From contig NZ_CP034142.1 of the NCBI RefSeq assembly GCF_003994855.1, positions 3,534,001 through 3,598,000 of the forward strand: DNA of 64,000 nucleotides, given 5' to 3'. Under the pieces are notes generated by a model, which ran no database searches, had not been told where the DNA came from, and saw only the letters and a program-made list of their open reading frames with translations. Origin of the DNA: Marinobacter sp. NP-4(2019). GTDB taxonomy: Bacteria; Pseudomonadota; Gammaproteobacteria; Pseudomonadales; Oleiphilaceae. Shown piece after piece: positions 51,201 through 59,017 of the stretch; positions within the stretch are counted from its first letter, which is position 1, and each line of letters starts with the position of its first letter. A program made the translations under genes and the position numbers.

Positions 51201-52022
51201 CTTGTAACGCACTTCGGTAAAAAAGTGGGCATCCGGGGTACGGGTCTGGGGTACGTTAGAGCCCCAGGCGATGATATAGCCGGAGTTATACCAGTCGGCG
51301 GATTCCGGCACGTCGGTCTGCTCCCCCCAGGTTTGCGGGGAGGCCGGCGGCAGGTCGCAGTACCAGTCGTAGAAACTCAGGCAGACACCACCAATCATCG
51401 ACAGATAGCGGGCACCTGACGCATACGACACCATCGACATGGCCGGAATCGGAGAGAAGCCGATGATACGGTCAGGACCGACTTCCTTGGCGGTGTAAAC
51501 GTTGGCGGCACCGATCAGTTCATTGACTTCGTCCCAGTTGGCACGGACAAACCCACCCATACCACGGCGCGGCTTGTATTCGGCAGTCTTCAGGGGATCT
51601 TCAACAATAGAGGCCCAGGCTTTGACCGGATCTTTGTGTTCAGCCTTTGCCGCCCGCCAGAGCTTGATGAGGCTCTTGCGCATCAGCGGGTACTTCAGGC
51701 GGTTGGCGCTGTACATGTACCAGGAATAACTGGCACCACGGGGGCAGCCGCGGGGCTCGTGATTGGGCAGATCCGGGCGGGTACGGGGGTAGTCGGTCTG
51801 CTGGGTTTCCCAGGTGACCAAACCGTTCTTTACGTAGATTTTCCAGCTACAGGAACCGGTGCAGTTAACACCATGGGTAGAACGCACGATCTTGTCGTGC
51901 TGCCAGCGCTGGCGGTAGCTATCTTCCCACTCGCGACTGACGTCGTGGGTTTCGCCGTGGCCGTTCGAGAACGGCTCGCGCTTCTTCCTGAAGTAATTCA
52001 GTTTGTCGATCAAATGACTCAT
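48279..52022 (-). CDS. narG: Respiratory nitrate reductase alpha subunit
   Basis: NarG is the catalytic molybdenum-bis-MGD subunit that reduces nitrate to nitrite at the cytosolic face. The 1247-residue protein has the N-terminal FS0 cluster motif HGVNCTGSCSWKIYVKNGLV with its His ligand, followed by NHEPRGCPRGASYSWY, and the Mo ligand region YNSGYIIAWGSNVPQTRTPDAHF. The ATG (MSHLIDKLNYF) gives the family start; a longer frame of 65 codons upstream lies in the narK-narG gap. It heads narGHJI-ppiC. Confidence 0.97.
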   Translation of the reverse strand: MSHLIDKLNYFRKKREPFSNGHGETHDVSREWEDSYRQRWQHDKIVRSTHGVNCTGSCSWKIYVKNGLVTWETQQTDYPRTRPDLPNHEPRGCPRGASYSWYMYSANRLKYPLMRKSLIKLWRAAKAEHKDPVKAWASIVEDPLKTAEYKPRRGMGGFVRANWDEVNELIGAANVYTAKEVGPDRIIGFSPIPAMSMVSYASGARYLSMIGGVCLSFYDWYCDLPPASPQTWGEQTDVPESADWYNSGYIIAWGSNVPQTRTPDAHFFTEVRYKGTKTVAITPDYAEVSKLSDEWMNPKQGTDAALGMAMGHVILKEFHVDKPSEYFTDYVRRYTDMPYLVMLEQRDDGRYVPGRFLRASDLVDGLGEENNPEWKTIAIDENTNQLTAPNGSIGYRWGEKGKWNLKQTASSSDVELQLSMVEKHDEVVDVAFPYFGGIEHDHFQHVEISDTLTHKLGSRKVQLADGSEGRVVTVFDLMVANYGISRGLGDDDGATSYDEVKPYTPAWQEKITGVPADKVIRIAREFADNADKTKGRSMVIVGAGMNHWYHMDMNYRGLINMLIMCGCIGQSGGGWAHYVGQEKLRPQTGWQPLAFGLDWQRPPRHMNGTSFFYAHTGQWRYEKLGVDEILSPLADKSKFGGSLIDYNVRAERMGWLPSAPQLNRNPLGIAAEAEKAGMEVSDYVAQSLKDGSLAFASEDPEAPENHPRNMFIWRSNLLGSSGKGHEYMLKYLLGTTNGVQGKDLGKEGGVKPQEVKWHEEAPEGKLDLLVTLDFRMSTTCLYSDIVLPTATWYEKNDLNTSDMHPFIHPLTAATDPAWEARSDWEIYKGIAKSFSKAAEGHLGLEKDVVTLPLLHDAPAELGQPFDVKDWKRGECDLIPGKTAPNFITVERDYPNTYARFTSLGPLMDKLGNGGKGINWNTEKEVTFLGDLNHKHHEGANAGRPKIESAIDAAEVILSLAPETNGQVAVKAWAALSEFTGLDHTHLAKNKEEEKIRFRDVVSQPRKIISSPTWSGLEDEHVSYNAGYTNVHELIPWRTLTGRQQFYQDHEWMRAFGESLLVYRPPINTKAAAPMLGKSTNGNPEKALNWITPHQKWGIHSTYSDNLLMLTLSRGGPIVWLSEDDARDIGVEDNDWIELFNANGAIAARAVVSQRVMPGMVMMYHAQERIVNVPGSEVTGTRGGIHNSVTRVCPKPTHMIGGYAQYSYGFNYYGTVGSNRDEFVVVRKMHNVDWLDGEGNDTVQEAVK

Positions 52023-52161
52023 GGTCTCTCTCCATCTGCCCGTCTGCCGGATCACTGTTCTGATGCAGCTCCGATTTGAGACCATTGTGTGGGAGAAAGA
52101 CCCTGAAATCTGCGTGGTTACTACCTCATAACCCGCCTCTACCACCCCGGGGGTATAACGC
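52023..52161 (-). promoter_or_regulatory. narK-narG intergenic region
   Basis: This 139-bp gap may hold a promoter for narG. I see CCCCGGGG and ATACCGGTAT palindromic patches and TACC-type sequences that resemble NarL heptamers poorly. No FNR-type box of the pattern used elsewhere in the window is present, so narGHJI may depend on read-through from narK. Confidence 0.3.
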
Positions 52162-53442
52162 CTATATACCGGTATGGAGTAAGGCGTCACGCTCACTACG
52201 GCGATGGCCGCGTGCAAACAGGAACAGGCAGCCCGCGAACAGCAGAAACAGAATCATGAATACGGCGCTGCGAACCCCGACCCACTGGTTAACAGCCCCG
52301 AATAGCAGGGGCAAAAGGAACGCCACCGAGCAGGCACTCACCAACAGCATCCCTGCAGCGAAGGCGGCACCGTCGTGATTTTCCGCCACCATCATCCGCT
52401 GTATGGCTCCCATGGCGCACCCCAGAGCAATGCCCAACAACAAGACAAACACCCGCTCCAGATACAATGGGATTGCCAGCTTAACCTCGATGGTTTGCTC
52501 AACCCCCTGAATGAAGAGTGTCATGGGTGGGTAGGAAAGTATGAACAAAACGGTCAGACACACTGCCAGCGAACGGACAATCACCCGGGCGGTTCCGAAC
52601 CGGTCTGACAAACCGCCGCCCGCAATCTGGGCCAGTGCCCCGGGGATGACAAACCAAAGAGCCAGCTTTGCACCACTTTCCACTGTGAGTACAAACCGGG
52701 ATGACAGATAATCGGGTAGCCAGAGGGCCAGCGTGAAAAAGCTCCCGGCCACAACACCGAAATACAGGCACAGCTGCCACATCCGCAACGTGCGCAAACG
52801 CGACAGTAACTGCCCGACCGAGGTCGCTGCCGGAGGATCATCCATGGAGTTGACGTCGTCGGTCAGTAGCAGCAACAAGGCGAGAACGAGAAGAAGTACC
52901 GCGAGGTAGGCCAGCGGCACACCCTGCCAGTCGAATGCCTGATGAACCAACGGAACCAGGTAGTAGTTAAACCCGGCTCCGGTGACTCCGGCACCGAATA
53001 TCCCCAGCACAAGGCCGATACGATCAGGCGGGCAATGCCTGGTTACAAATTGAAGGCCAGCACTGTAAAACCCTGCTGCCAGGCCAAGACCGGCCGAGGC
53101 CAGAAGATAACCGGCAAAAGACCGAACGGTCAGAATCAGCACCATGCACACTGCCAACCCACCAAGGCAGGCAATCATCACGCGCCTGGCGCCCAATCGC
53201 TGCGCCAACAGGCCGGCGGGTACGGCCAGACAAGCCCCTACCGCCATCGGCATGGCCAGCAACAAACCAAACTGCATGTCGCTCAGGTTCAGGGAGTTCC
53301 TGACATGCACACCGGCCACGGCAAACAACGTCCAGCACCCCGCAGCCACAACAAACCCGGCCAGGGCGAGCGGAAGTACAACCGCCAATGACGTCAGGTT
53401 ATCCTCATCTTTATAGGATTCAGTATCCATGGCATTGCCCAT
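52162..53442 (-). CDS. narK: Nitrate/nitrite transporter of the major facilitator superfamily
   Basis: NarK imports nitrate or exchanges it for nitrite. The 426-residue protein has 12 predicted helices, with MAVGACLAVPAGLLAQRLGARRVMI (MFS loop 2-3) and GLGLAAGFYSAGLQFVTRHCPPDRIGLVLGIFGAGVTGAGFNYYL, the Gly-rich nitrate signature region of helix 5. Type 1 (proton symport) is likely but not proved. The start is ambiguous: ATG shown, with another ATG four codons later; neither has a strong ribosome site. Upstream of narGHJI on the same strand; divergent from narXL. Confidence 0.9.
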   Translation of the reverse strand: MGNAMDTESYKDEDNLTSLAVVLPLALAGFVVAAGCWTLFAVAGVHVRNSLNLSDMQFGLLLAMPMAVGACLAVPAGLLAQRLGARRVMIACLGGLAVCMVLILTVRSFAGYLLASAGLGLAAGFYSAGLQFVTRHCPPDRIGLVLGIFGAGVTGAGFNYYLVPLVHQAFDWQGVPLAYLAVLLLVLALLLLLTDDVNSMDDPPAATSVGQLLSRLRTLRMWQLCLYFGVVAGSFFTLALWLPDYLSSRFVLTVESGAKLALWFVIPGALAQIAGGGLSDRFGTARVIVRSLAVCLTVLFILSYPPMTLFIQGVEQTIEVKLAIPLYLERVFVLLLGIALGCAMGAIQRMMVAENHDGAAFAAGMLLVSACSVAFLLPLLFGAVNQWVGVRSAVFMILFLLFAGCLFLFARGHRRSERDALLHTGI

Positions 53443-53539
53443 CAATGGCCGGCTGACCTGATTGAAAGCTGACTTTCAGTGTCGTGTTTTGTCCCGCAAA
53501 GGGTCAAAGACTATGATGGGTGATCGACTATCGGGGTAA

Positions 53540-53553
53540 ATGACTATCCTCAA
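53540..53553. promoter_or_regulatory. FNR/Dnr-like box between narK and narX
   Basis: ATGAC-TATC-CTCAA, sharing TGAY-N4-CTCA with the sites at nosR, dnr and norB. It is centred about 104 bp before narK and 76 bp before narX, and could serve both divergent promoters. Confidence 0.6.
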
Positions 53554-53622
53554 GTAGGTATACTCGGGATCGGCCCTGAGTCAGAATAGCGTTATCCAAA
53601 AAACGGCCGCTGCACTGCACCC

Positions 53623-55476
53623 ATGAAATCAAAAAGCCCCCTGGTTAACCGCATCGCCATTGTTGTTGGAGCCATCGTTCTTACGGCGGTGGTGAGCATG
53701 GGCGTGACATTGGCAGTTTCGAAAAGCATCGAAGGTAACGCCACCGCCATCAACCTGGCCGGCTCGCTGCGCATGGGAGCTTTCAGGTTACTGGCAAGTG
53801 CCGCTGACGATAGCCAGAGTGACGGACAGGACATCAGTGCCCAGATTGAAGCGTACGAGCAGCGGCTTGAGAACGCGATTTTCAGTCAGGCGATCCCCGA
53901 AGCCTCAGACCACCCGCTCGCTCAACAGTACGATAAGGTTCTTGCCACCTGGAACCAGGCTCTGCGCCCTGCTCTTGAGGCCCATGCCGTCAACGGTAGC
54001 CTGCCGGGCAGTCTGTTCACTGCTACCGAAAACTATGTGGTTACCGTGGACGAGCTGGTCAGCATGCTGGAGGCTCGCACCGAAGCCCGGATTGATCTAC
54101 TGCACCTGATCCAGGTTATCAGCCTGGTGTTCTCCGTACTGATTATTATCGGACTGTTCCTTGATCTGAAGAGCCGGGTGCTGAGACCTCTCAGAAAACT
54201 GGTGGACATTGCGGTCGCGGTCGGCGAGAAAGATTTTACCCGCAAGGCGAACCTGGCGGGGTCTGACGAGCTTTCACGTCTCGGCACCGCCTTTGACCAG
54301 ATGACCAGTGAGCTGGCACTCAGTTATCGCGAACTTGAGAAAGAGGCACGGGACAAAACCCGGGAACTGGAAAAGAGCCACGCAGCCCTGGAACTGCTTC
54401 ACTCTGCAAGTCGTTCGCTGTTTGCCAGCCATGACTTGTGCAGTGGCGCGATCCCCATGCTTCAGGAACTGGAGCACCTGCTGGGCATCGGCCCCATACG
54501 ACTGTTCCTCCATGACAAGAATTCCAGCGAGCCAGTGGAAGCCATTACCACCTCCACGAGCGAACGACCGTTCTATTGCAAGGATCATCATTGCGATGCC
54601 TGCCTGGTCACCCCGGAGGTGTTTGACGAGCTGCCATCGGAAGACAACGACGGCCGAAGATTGCTGCTGCCCATTCGTACCCCGGGACAATTACTGGGCA
54701 CCCTGGAGGTTTGGTATCCCGCCCGACAAGGGCTTTCAGAAACGTCCCGGCGCCTGCTGGAAACCCTGAGTGACCAGCTCGCCACCGCCATCTTCCTGGA
54801 ACGGCAAATCACTGAGGAACAACAGCTGACTCTGGCAGAAGAACGCACGGTTATTGCCCGGGAGCTGCATGATTCCCTGGCCCAGTCACTCTCCTACCTG
54901 AAAATGCAGGTGGCACGACTGCGCCGGCTGGATATTACCGGCGAACAGGAAACCCTGCACAGCAGCATTCTTGAAGAGCTGAGTACCGGGTTGAATAGCG
55001 CGTACCGACAATTGCGGGAGTTGCTGACCACGTTTCGCCTTAAGCTCGACACTCCTGATCTGGCTACCGCCCTCAAACAAACCGTTGATGAGTTTTCAGA
55101 CCGGCTGGGACACCCCGTGAAGCTGGAATACAATCTGCCACCACACACCCTGTCGCCAAATGAAGAAATCCACACCTTGCAAATTGTCAGGGAAGGCCTT
55201 GCCAATGCCGTCAAGCACGCCGAGGCGACCCACATTGTCGTTCAGGTTCTCTTTGAATCTCCACGGGTACGAGTCAGAATACTGGACGACGGCAAGGGCC
55301 TGCCCGGAGGCGACCAGCCCATGCAGCACTATGGTCTGATCATCATGCAGGATCGCGCTCGAACGCTGGGTGGCAAGGTCAGCATACAAAATCGGGAGAC
55401 TCGCGGTGTGGAAGTTTCATTGAGTTTCGTACCGAAAAGCCGACACCTGATAACATCCCAGGCATCAAACAGCTAA
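53623..55476 (+). CDS. narX: Nitrate/nitrite sensor histidine kinase
   Basis: NarX is the membrane kinase that senses nitrate and phosphorylates NarL. The 617-residue protein has two membrane helices (about 9-32 and 165-185), between them the P-box GNATAINLAGSLRMGAFRL (residues about 38-56), then a HAMP domain, a Cys-rich central module (CKDHHCDACLVTP), a GAF-like part, and a HisKA_3 dimerisation domain with the phospho-acceptor His in RELHDSLAQSLSYLK near residue 416. ATPase motifs HTLQIVREGLANAVKHA and LDDGKGLP follow. narL is next, 36 bp downstream. Confidence 0.95.
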   Translation: MKSKSPLVNRIAIVVGAIVLTAVVSMGVTLAVSKSIEGNATAINLAGSLRMGAFRLLASAADDSQSDGQDISAQIEAYEQRLENAIFSQAIPEASDHPLAQQYDKVLATWNQALRPALEAHAVNGSLPGSLFTATENYVVTVDELVSMLEARTEARIDLLHLIQVISLVFSVLIIIGLFLDLKSRVLRPLRKLVDIAVAVGEKDFTRKANLAGSDELSRLGTAFDQMTSELALSYRELEKEARDKTRELEKSHAALELLHSASRSLFASHDLCSGAIPMLQELEHLLGIGPIRLFLHDKNSSEPVEAITTSTSERPFYCKDHHCDACLVTPEVFDELPSEDNDGRRLLLPIRTPGQLLGTLEVWYPARQGLSETSRRLLETLSDQLATAIFLERQITEEQQLTLAEERTVIARELHDSLAQSLSYLKMQVARLRRLDITGEQETLHSSILEELSTGLNSAYRQLRELLTTFRLKLDTPDLATALKQTVDEFSDRLGHPVKLEYNLPPHTLSPNEEIHTLQIVREGLANAVKHAEATHIVVQVLFESPRVRVRILDDGKGLPGGDQPMQHYGLIIMQDRARTLGGKVSIQNRETRGVEVSLSFVPKSRHLITSQASNS

Positions 55477-55512
55477 GATCAAGAAACAGAATCAGAGACA
55501 GAGAGAGAGTTC

Positions 55513-56172
55513 ATGGCTGAAACACCCGCAAGCATCCTGCTCATTGATGACCATCCGCTGCTGCGTCAGGGCATCAAACAACTGATCGAAATGGAAGACG
55601 ACATGCAGGTTGTCGGTGAAGCCAGCAACGCCACTGACGGCATTCGTCTGGCCACAGACCTTGAACCGGACCTGATTCTTATGGATCTGAACATGCCGGA
55701 AATTAACGGTATTGAAGCTCTGAAGACACTCAGGGAACAGAGCATCAGCTCCCGCATTGTCATGTTCACGGTATCCGATCACGAAGATGACGTGGTTGCG
55801 GCCCTGCGCGCTGGCGCCGACGGCTACCTGCTGAAGGACATGGAGCCGGAAGACATGATTCAGCGGCTGCATCAGGCAGCGGTTGGCAAAATGGTCATCA
55901 GCGACCGGCTTACAACCCTGCTGGCCGAGGCCCTGCGTTCACAGAAATCTCAGCCTTCCTCCCGGCCGGACTTCGACAGCCTGACGCCACGGGAAAAAGA
56001 CATCCTGCGACTGATTGCCGAAGGCCTGTCCAACAAGATGATTGGCCGCAAGCTGGACATCAGTGATGGCACGGTGAAGGTGCACGTCAAGCACCTGCTG
56101 AAGAAACTGAACCTGCGCTCCCGCGTGGAAGTGGCCGTGTGGGCGGTGGAGGAAGGCCTGCACAAAGGCTGA
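55513..56172 (+). CDS. narL: Nitrate/nitrite response regulator
   Basis: NarL is the partner of NarX. The 219-residue protein has an N-terminal receiver domain with acidic residues in LLIDDHPLLRQG, the phosphorylated Asp in LILMDLNMPEING near residue 58, and Lys in YLLKDM. A C-terminal LuxR-type helix-turn-helix follows (LTPREKDILRLIAEGLSNKMIGRKLDISDGTVKVHVKHLLKKLNLRSRVEVAVWA). It regulates nar and other anaerobic genes by nitrate. The stop codon overlaps a Dnr-like box serving ubiT. Confidence 0.96.
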   Translation: MAETPASILLIDDHPLLRQGIKQLIEMEDDMQVVGEASNATDGIRLATDLEPDLILMDLNMPEINGIEALKTLREQSISSRIVMFTVSDHEDDVVAALRAGADGYLLKDMEPEDMIQRLHQAAVGKMVISDRLTTLLAEALRSQKSQPSSRPDFDSLTPREKDILRLIAEGLSNKMIGRKLDISDGTVKVHVKHLLKKLNLRSRVEVAVWAVEEGLHKG

Positions 56173-56182
56173 GTTATATCAA
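56169..56182 (+). promoter_or_regulatory. FNR/Dnr-like box upstream of ubiT
   Basis: CTGAG-TTAT-ATCAA, which is TTGAT-N4-CTCAG on the other strand. It overlaps the last codon of narL and is centred 65 bp before the ubiT ATG, a usual place for FNR-type activation. Confidence 0.65.
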
Positions 56183-56240
56183 ATCATCGCAACATGGTTT
56201 CCATTACTCTGGGCGCGTCTGAAACCGCCCGGAGTACAAC

Positions 56241-56732
56241 ATGGCCTTCCCCCTCCCTTCCCTTTCAGCGCTGAAAAGCCCCCTTCTCGACCAATCCCTG
56301 GCGGTTCTCAGGGAGTGCATTCCCTCGCCATCCCCTGTGCTTGCAGCCATAGACCGCCGTACTCCGCTACCTTTCAAGCAGCTTGTCGCTGAGGCGCCCC
56401 TTAACCAACTATTTGCGGCCGCCATCATTGATGGAGAATTCGATGATTTCGAAGGGCGCCGAATCCGATTGGAAGCAACCGGCGGGCAACCTGGTATCAC
56501 CATCGGCTTCTGGGCCGGTCGACTGCGCATTCTCGATGGCCCGGGTGAAGCCACTATTCGAGGCTCCCTGAGTGCATTCAAAACGCTGGCAGAGCGCCGG
56601 CAGGACCCGGATCAACTCTTCTTTCAGCGGCGACTGGTGATCGAAGGGGACACAGAGCTTGGTCTGGGACTGAAAAATCTGCTGGATAGCCTGGAGTGGG
56701 ATTTCACTATCTGTCGCCTTCTACCCAGCTGA
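56241..56732 (+). CDS. ubiT: UbiT, accessory factor of anaerobic ubiquinone synthesis
   Basis: UbiT (YhbT in E. coli) is an SCP2-domain lipid-binding protein needed, with the peptidase-U32 proteins UbiU and UbiV, for oxygen-independent ubiquinone synthesis. The 163-residue protein has the UbiT-specific stretch RRQDPDQLFFQRRLVIEGDT followed by ELGLGLKNLLDS. The SCP2 fold covers residues about 45-145. GGAG precedes the ATG. ubiU and ubiV are not in this window. Placing ubiT after narXL with a Dnr-like box fits a role in nitrate respiration. Confidence 0.9.
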   Translation: MAFPLPSLSALKSPLLDQSLAVLRECIPSPSPVLAAIDRRTPLPFKQLVAEAPLNQLFAAAIIDGEFDDFEGRRIRLEATGGQPGITIGFWAGRLRILDGPGEATIRGSLSAFKTLAERRQDPDQLFFQRRLVIEGDTELGLGLKNLLDSLEWDFTICRLLPS

Positions 56733-56904
56733 AACAGCCTCTTGATAACAATCAATTAAAATAAATCTATTGCGAGCGTCCGACATAGCGCTTTCCGCAC
56801 CGGTCGGCCCGTTATGTCAAAAATCTGGATATTCGATACCAAAGCGCCAGAAAATTAGCCCAAAGGTACCATTTATCGACCAGTTTGATGAGTCCTACAG
56901 TGAA

Positions 56905-56930
56905 TATGGCCGGAGACATCATCGGCCATA
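56905..56930 (+). promoter_or_regulatory. Hairpin before pqqA
   Basis: TATGGCCG and CGGCCATA pair perfectly across a 10-nt loop, 30 bp before the pqqA ATG. It may be an operator or a leader structure. No T tract follows. Confidence 0.5.
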
Positions 56931-56959
56931 AACATTCATTACAAATACTGGAGATTACC

Positions 56960-57034
56960 ATGAAGTGGACCGACCCGGATTTCAAAGACCTGAGACTGGG
57001 CTTTGAGGTAACAGCCTACGTTTACGTTCGCTGA
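56960..57034 (+). CDS. pqqA: PqqA precursor peptide
   Basis: PqqA is the ribosomal peptide whose Glu and Tyr side chains become pyrroloquinoline quinone. The 24-residue peptide MKWTDPDFKDLRLGFEVTAY ends in VYVR and has the required Glu and Tyr spaced by three residues (E-V-T-A-Y) after the LRLGF leader motif. The ATG follows a GGAG site. It is 79 bp before pqqD; the usual pqqB and pqqC between them are absent. Confidence 0.93.
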   Translation: MKWTDPDFKDLRLGFEVTAYVYVR

Positions 57035-57113
57035 TCGTCCCACTCTGTTCCCGCAAGCAGTCCCTGCTGCGGGAACAGTTACCGAATGTGGCCCTTCAAA
57101 CTGTGAGGCACCC

Positions 57114-57407
57114 ATGGCTGACTCAAACAATCACAACAGCCTGTCCCGGTTCCGCATCGCCCCGGTGTTCATGTTCCGGTGGGAGGAATCCCAGCAGGCC
57201 CACGTGCTGATGTACCCCGAGGGCATCGTCAAACTGAACGCCACTGCCGGCGAGATCCTCACCCGCTGCAACGGGGAGAACACGGTGGACGACATCGTCC
57301 TCCAATTGTCCGAACTGTTCTGCGAACAACCCGAATTCATTGAACCTCGCGTTCACCAGTTTCTGGAGGTGTGCCATGGCAAAGGCTGGATCCAACCTCA
57401 ATCTTGA
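57114..57407 (+). CDS. pqqD: PqqD peptide chaperone
   Basis: PqqD binds the PqqA peptide and presents it to PqqE. The 97-residue protein has the PqqD fold with the canonical start RIAPVFMFRWEESQQAHVLM followed by YPEGIVKLNATAGEIL. In most organisms pqqD follows or is fused to pqqC, which is missing here. The pqqE start lies 32 bp inside its 3' end, so translation is coupled. Confidence 0.95.
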   Translation: MADSNNHNSLSRFRIAPVFMFRWEESQQAHVLMYPEGIVKLNATAGEILTRCNGENTVDDIVLQLSELFCEQPEFIEPRVHQFLEVCHGKGWIQPQS

Positions 57408-58509
57408 TGGTCGGGGCAACCCGGTATGGCTGCTTCTGGAGCTGACCTACAAGTGCCCTCTCAAGTGCGCATTCTGCAGCAACCCAACCGATCTTGACGC
57501 CCATGACGACGAGCTGACAACCGCCGAATGGAAAGCGGTGATCCATAATGCCCGCGAAATGGGCGCCATGCAGATCGGTTTCTCGGGTGGCGAGCCCACC
57601 TTACGCAAGGATCTGGAAGAACTGGTCGCCGAAGCCAACGACCTGGGGTATTACACCAACCTGATCACCTCCGGCATCGGCCTTACCCGTAAGCGGCTGG
57701 AGAACCTGAAAAAAGCCGGCCTTCGTCATATCCAGCTCGGGTTCCAGTCAAGCGATCCGAAAACGGCCCACTGGCTTGCCGGTGTTGACTGCTACGACAG
57801 GAAAATCAACATGGCGCGGGAGATTAAAGCGCTCAGTTTTCCGATGGTCCTGAACGTTCCAATCTCCAGTCTGAACATCCACCAGGTGCCGGACATCATC
57901 GATCTGGCCACCGACATCGGCGTTGAATACCTGGAACTGGCCAATGTGCAGTACTACAACTGGGCCCTGGTGAACCGGGACCAACTGATGCCCACCCGGG
58001 AAGCGCTGGAAACGGCCGAGGCCCAGGTTGCCGAGGCTCGCAGGAAGCTCGGTGACCGGATGACGATTTTCTTTGTCATCCCCGACTACTACGAAGGCCG
58101 GCCCAAGGCGTGCATGAATGGCTGGGGCAGTATCCACCTGACCATCGCTCCGGATGGCGTGGTGCTGCCCTGTTCGCAAGCGCGCTCCCTGCCCGGCCTC
58201 GACTTTCCCAATGTGCGCGATCATGACCTAGGCTGGATCTGGCACAAGTCCGAGAGTTTCAACCTGTATCGGGGAGACAGCTGGATGAAGGAGCCCTGCC
58301 GCAGCTGCTCCGAGAAAGAGCAGGATTTCGGCGGCTGCCGCTGCCAAGCCATGCTGCTGACCGGCGACGCCGCCAATGCGGATCCTGCCTGCAGCAAGTC
58401 GCCCCATCACCACATCGTCCAGGATGCCGTGACCAAAGCACTTGCCACAAAGCAGGATCACGACAAGCTGATCGCCCGCGATGTGGGCTGGGTACCAACG
58501 GAGGTGTGA
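57376..58509 (+). CDS. pqqE: PqqA peptide cyclase (radical SAM)
   Basis: PqqE is a radical SAM/SPASM enzyme that joins the Glu and Tyr side chains of PqqA by a carbon-carbon bond. The 377-residue protein has the SAM cluster motif CPLKCAFC near residue 28, and a C-terminal SPASM region with Cys in CMNGWGSIHLTIAPDGVVLPC and CRSCSEKEQDFGGCRCQAMLL. Motifs are canonical. The ATG (MAKAGSNLNLDGRG) overlaps pqqD. Confidence 0.95.
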   Translation: MAKAGSNLNLDGRGNPVWLLLELTYKCPLKCAFCSNPTDLDAHDDELTTAEWKAVIHNAREMGAMQIGFSGGEPTLRKDLEELVAEANDLGYYTNLITSGIGLTRKRLENLKKAGLRHIQLGFQSSDPKTAHWLAGVDCYDRKINMAREIKALSFPMVLNVPISSLNIHQVPDIIDLATDIGVEYLELANVQYYNWALVNRDQLMPTREALETAEAQVAEARRKLGDRMTIFFVIPDYYEGRPKACMNGWGSIHLTIAPDGVVLPCSQARSLPGLDFPNVRDHDLGWIWHKSESFNLYRGDSWMKEPCRSCSEKEQDFGGCRCQAMLLTGDAANADPACSKSPHHHIVQDAVTKALATKQDHDKLIARDVGWVPTEV

Positions 58510-58510
58510 G

Positions 58511-59017
58511 ATGAGCTGGACATTGATGGACATCGCCCTGCGCTGGCTCCACATCGTGTTTGCGTTGATCTGGATCGGCCATAACTACGCCAATGTGGTC
58601 AAGACCCCGAGGTTCGTTCCCTTGCGTATTGATCCTGATGAGGGGAGCGAACGCTCCTCCGACCTGACCCGACGTATGCGCCAGGAACACGGTACCTTCC
58701 GGTATGCATCCCTGGTAGTGCTGGCCTCTGGTGCCCTGATGCTCTGGCACCGTGGCATTCTTGATGACGCCCTGATGCTTCAGGGCCACCATGCGGTAAT
58801 CGGTATCGGGGCCTGGATCGGTATCATCATGGCGCTGAATCTCTGGTTCGTGCTCTGGCCACATCAGAAGAAAGTACTGGGTTTTGTGCCGGCACCGGCC
58901 GCAGAGCGCATCCGCTGTTCACGAATCACATTTTTATCATCCCGGACCAACACCATTCTCTCTTTCCCGCTGATTTTCTTTATGGCGGCCGGAAGCCATG
59001 GGCTGGCGCTGTTCTGA
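58511..59017 (+). CDS. PuuD-like membrane protein (urate oxidase N-terminal domain type)
   Basis: This 168-residue protein has about four membrane helices. WLHIVFALIWIGHNYANVVKTPRFVPL recalls the membrane domain of urate hydroxylase PuuD (Urate_ox_N), but the cytochrome c domain of PuuD is lacking. Conserved His in WLHI, GHNY, LWHR and GHHA could bind heme. Similar proteins are sometimes misnamed antitermination protein NusG. It begins 1 bp after the pqqE stop and its own stop overlaps the next start, so it belongs to the pqq operon. Function unknown. Confidence 0.65.
   Translation: MSWTLMDIALRWLHIVFALIWIGHNYANVVKTPRFVPLRIDPDEGSERSSDLTRRMRQEHGTFRYASLVVLASGALMLWHRGILDDALMLQGHHAVIGIGAWIGIIMALNLWFVLWPHQKKVLGFVPAPAAERIRCSRITFLSSRTNTILSFPLIFFMAAGSHGLALF

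Noticed and set aside
50178..51419. Long plus-strand frame of 413 codons inside narG
   Set aside because: Shadow of narG, with the typical Val/His/Gly-rich antisense composition.
52080..52160. NarL heptamers before narG
   Set aside because: TACCTCA- and TACTACC-like strings occur, but none matches the TACYYMT consensus well enough or in paired form.
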